Assembly: GCA_963763325.1 (NCBI GenBank)
Contig: CAVXOL010000023.1
Span: forward strand, 62,001 to 126,000
Direction: 5' to 3'
Length of the DNA stretch: 64,000 nucleotides
From: JBBECJ01 sp963763325
GTDB taxonomy: Bacteria; Chloroflexota; Chloroflexia; Thermomicrobiales; CFX8
In this document: one piece after another, positions 62,163 to 64,000 of the stretch
Position numbering within the stretch: position 1 is the first letter of the stretch
Layout: each line of letters begins with the position of its first letter
The notes under the pieces: generated by a model
Seen by the model: the letters and a program-made list of their open reading frames with translations, nothing else
Told to the model about the DNA's origin: nothing
Databases searched by the model: none
Made by a program: the position numbers and the translations under genes

Positions 62163-64000
62163 ATGGCAGATAAATTTGAGAAGTTTACCGAGCGAGCGCG
62201 CAAGGTCCTGACACTTGCGCAGGAAGAAGCACAACGCTTCAACCACAACTACATCGGGACAGAGCACCTGTTGCTCGGCCTGGTGCGCGAGGGCGATGGC
62301 GTTGCTGCTCGAGTCCTCAGTAACATGGGCGTCCAACTCCCGAAGGTGCGGTCGGCAGTCGAATTCATCATTGGCCGCGGCGAGTCGGTCATCATGGGTG
62401 AGATCGGCCTGACGCCCCGCGCCAAGAAGGTCATCGAGCTGGCAGTCGACGAAGCACGACGGCTGAACCATCACTACATCGGGACTGAGCATCTGTTGCT
62501 CGGCCTGGTGCGTGAAGGTGAGGGCATCGCGGCCGGCGTGCTGGAGAGCCTGGGCGTGAACCTCGAAAAGGTTCGAGCACAGGTGATGCAGGTTGTCAGT
62601 CAGAACGCGGGCTACCAACAGTCCAAGCAGGCGACCAAGACACCGTACATGGACGCGCTTGGGTTTGACCTGACCGAGGCGGCCCGGCAGAACAAGCTCG
62701 ACCCGATCATCGGTCGCCAGAACGAGATCGAACGGGTCATGCAGATCCTGTCCCGCAAGACAAAGAACAACCCAGCCCTGATCGGCGAGCCAGGCGTTGG
62801 CAAGACGGCCATCGTAGAGGGACTCGCGCAAAAGATCATTGCCGGCGACGTTCCAGAACTGCTCCAGAACAAGCGGCTGGTTGCGCTCGACATCGGCGCT
62901 CTCGTAGCTGGCACGAAGTACCGCGGCGAGTTCGAGGAGCGTCTGAAGAAGATCGTCGCCGAGGTCAAGGAGACAGGAGCGATCCTGTTCATTGACGAGC
63001 TGCACACTCTCGTCGGGGCGGGCGCTGCTGAAGGCGCCGTCGATGCCGCCAACATCCTTAAGCCGGCGCTCTCGCGTGGCGAAGTCCAGACGATCGGCGC
63101 GACGACGCTCGATGAGTACCGCAAGTACATCGAGCGCGATGCGGCGCTGGAGCGGCGCTTCCAGCCGATTCAGGTTCCGGAGCCGAATGTCGAAGAGACG
63201 ATCCAGATTCTTTACGGCATCCGCGAACGGTACGAAGAACATCACAAGCTCAAGATTACTGATGAGTCGATCACGGCCGCTGCTCACTTCGCAGCGCGCT
63301 ATGTGACCGACCGATTCATGCCGGACAAGGCGATCGACCTGATCGACGAGGCGTCATCGCGGGTGCGAATGTATCGATCCGCGTCGCCACCAAGCCTGAA
63401 GGAAGCCATGCGCGGCATGGAGAGCCTCCAGCGCGAACTCGACGCGGCAGTGGCCGGTCAGGAATTCGAGTTGGCGGCAGATTTGCGAGACCGTGAGCGC
63501 AAGCTGCGGATGCGGATTGCCGAGCTCGAGAAGGACTGGAAGGAAGAGCAGGGCAGCGACGTGCCAGAGGTGTCCGAGGAGGACATCGCTCAGGTCGTGT
63601 CAATGTGGACCGGCATTCCACTGACGCGGCTGGCGGCCGAAGAATCGGAACGCCTGCTTCACATGGAAGCCGCATTGCACGAGCGGATCATCGGCCAGGA
63701 CGAAGCGATCTCGACGATGGCGAAGGCTGTGCGTCGAGCGCGTGCCGGTCTCAAAGATCCACGCCGGCCAATTGGGTCGTTCATCTTCCTGGGCCCAACC
63801 GGAGTCGGTAAGACCCTGTTGGCGCGAGCTCTTGCTGAGTTCATGTTCGGCTCCGAAGACGCTCTGATCAAGATCGACATGAGCGAGTTCATGGAGCGGC
63901 ACACCGTCTCGCGGCTGGTCGGTGCGCCTCCGGGCTACGTCGGCTACGAAGAGGGCGGCCAGCTCACTGAGGCTGTTCGCCGCAAGAGCTACTCGGTGAT
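62163..64000 (+). CDS. clpC: ClpC ATPase (partial, runs off the window)
   Basis: AAA+ unfoldase feeding the ClpP protease. Two N-terminal Clp-N repeats (about 3-68 and 80-145) with the twin IGTEHLLLGLVREG motif, first AAA domain with Walker A GEPGVGKT (208-215) and Walker B FIDELHTL, UVR/M-domain region (about 420-460: QRELDAAVAGQEFELAADLRDR) identifying ClpC rather than ClpA/B, and the second Walker A GPTGVGKT (544-551). ATG 62163. The C-terminal part of the second AAA domain lies beyond 64000. No CtsR, mcsA or mcsB upstream in this window. Confidence 0.95.
   Translation, partial: MADKFEKFTERARKVLTLAQEEAQRFNHNYIGTEHLLLGLVREGDGVAARVLSNMGVQLPKVRSAVEFIIGRGESVIMGEIGLTPRAKKVIELAVDEARRLNHHYIGTEHLLLGLVREGEGIAAGVLESLGVNLEKVRAQVMQVVSQNAGYQQSKQATKTPYMDALGFDLTEAARQNKLDPIIGRQNEIERVMQILSRKTKNNPALIGEPGVGKTAIVEGLAQKIIAGDVPELLQNKRLVALDIGALVAGTKYRGEFEERLKKIVAEVKETGAILFIDELHTLVGAGAAEGAVDAANILKPALSRGEVQTIGATTLDEYRKYIERDAALERRFQPIQVPEPNVEETIQILYGIRERYEEHHKLKITDESITAAAHFAARYVTDRFMPDKAIDLIDEASSRVRMYRSASPPSLKEAMRGMESLQRELDAAVAGQEFELAADLRDRERKLRMRIAELEKDWKEEQGSDVPEVSEEDIAQVVSMWTGIPLTRLAAEESERLLHMEAALHERIIGQDEAISTMAKAVRRARAGLKDPRRPIGSFIFLGPTGVGKTLLARALAEFMFGSEDALIKIDMSEFMERHTVSRLVGAPPGYVGYEEGGQLTEAVRRKSYSV

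Overview
The window reads as a continuous stretch of a chromosome from a moderately high-GC bacterium, most likely a Chloroflexota member of the Thermomicrobia/Sphaerobacter type. This is an inference from a split cytochrome b complex with menaquinol-type features, a group-II EF-G-like factor, a YitJ-type methyltransferase/reductase fusion, an ECF anti-sigma factor ending in the W/LG/W repeats common in Chloroflexota surface proteins, and frequent GTG/TTG starts. No prophage, insertion sequence or CRISPR array was seen; the only integrase-like gene is a XerC/D-type recombinase.

Layout. 0.1-4.6 kb: a cytochrome b6-like/subunit IV-like/Rieske/dihaem cytochrome c operon ending in a 39-residue membrane peptide, then two small orphan genes. 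4.6-12 kb (minus strand): AI-2E-type permease, threonyl-tRNA synthetase behind a T-box leader, tRNA-Val, a redoxin/RNase H group and an EF-G-like GTPase. 12-29.5 kb: housekeeping genes (M42 peptidase, coaX, queG, PfkB kinase, a PhoB/PhoR-like two-component pair, ispG, rseP, ald, xerD-like, glyS, parB, CPBP protease) and an ECF sigma/anti-sigma pair. 29.5-38.8 kb: methionine/folate fusion enzyme, rplS, rnhB, yraN, moaB, a second two-component pair, hisS and a glycosyltransferase. 39.2-52.3 kb: at least thirteen consecutive minus-strand genes forming an accessory stress or envelope island: LuxR/MalT-type regulator, a 76-residue protein, two DUF1269-like coiled-coil proteins, HdeD-like protein, two triple-BON proteins, a coiled-coil protein, rhomboid protease, site-2 protease with CBS domains, STAS-like protein, AI-2E permease, MFS transporter and DUF1003 protein. 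52.7-64 kb (plus strand): PIG-L deacetylase, M24 and M20 peptidases, CorA, O-antigen-ligase-like protein, DapA-family aldolase, phosphoesterase, ribosomal protein S1 and a clpC running off the right edge.

Two themes stand out. First, the 39-52 kb island looks like one regulon: families usually met one at a time are stacked here, part of it as a repeated [DUF1269-like, variable gene, BON] module, next to an overlapping rhomboid/site-2 protease pair that could form a regulated intramembrane proteolysis step. Second, seven genes (petB-like, petD-like, thrS, EF-G-like, hisS, the LuxR regulator and the M20 peptidase) show about twelve single-step frame changes with family similarity intact on both sides. 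Because thrS and hisS are indispensable and appear once here, uncorrected sequencing indels are the simplest explanation, and those loci are annotated as single genes spanning the breaks.

All calls come from reading the sequence by eye. No database search, alignment or structure prediction was run.
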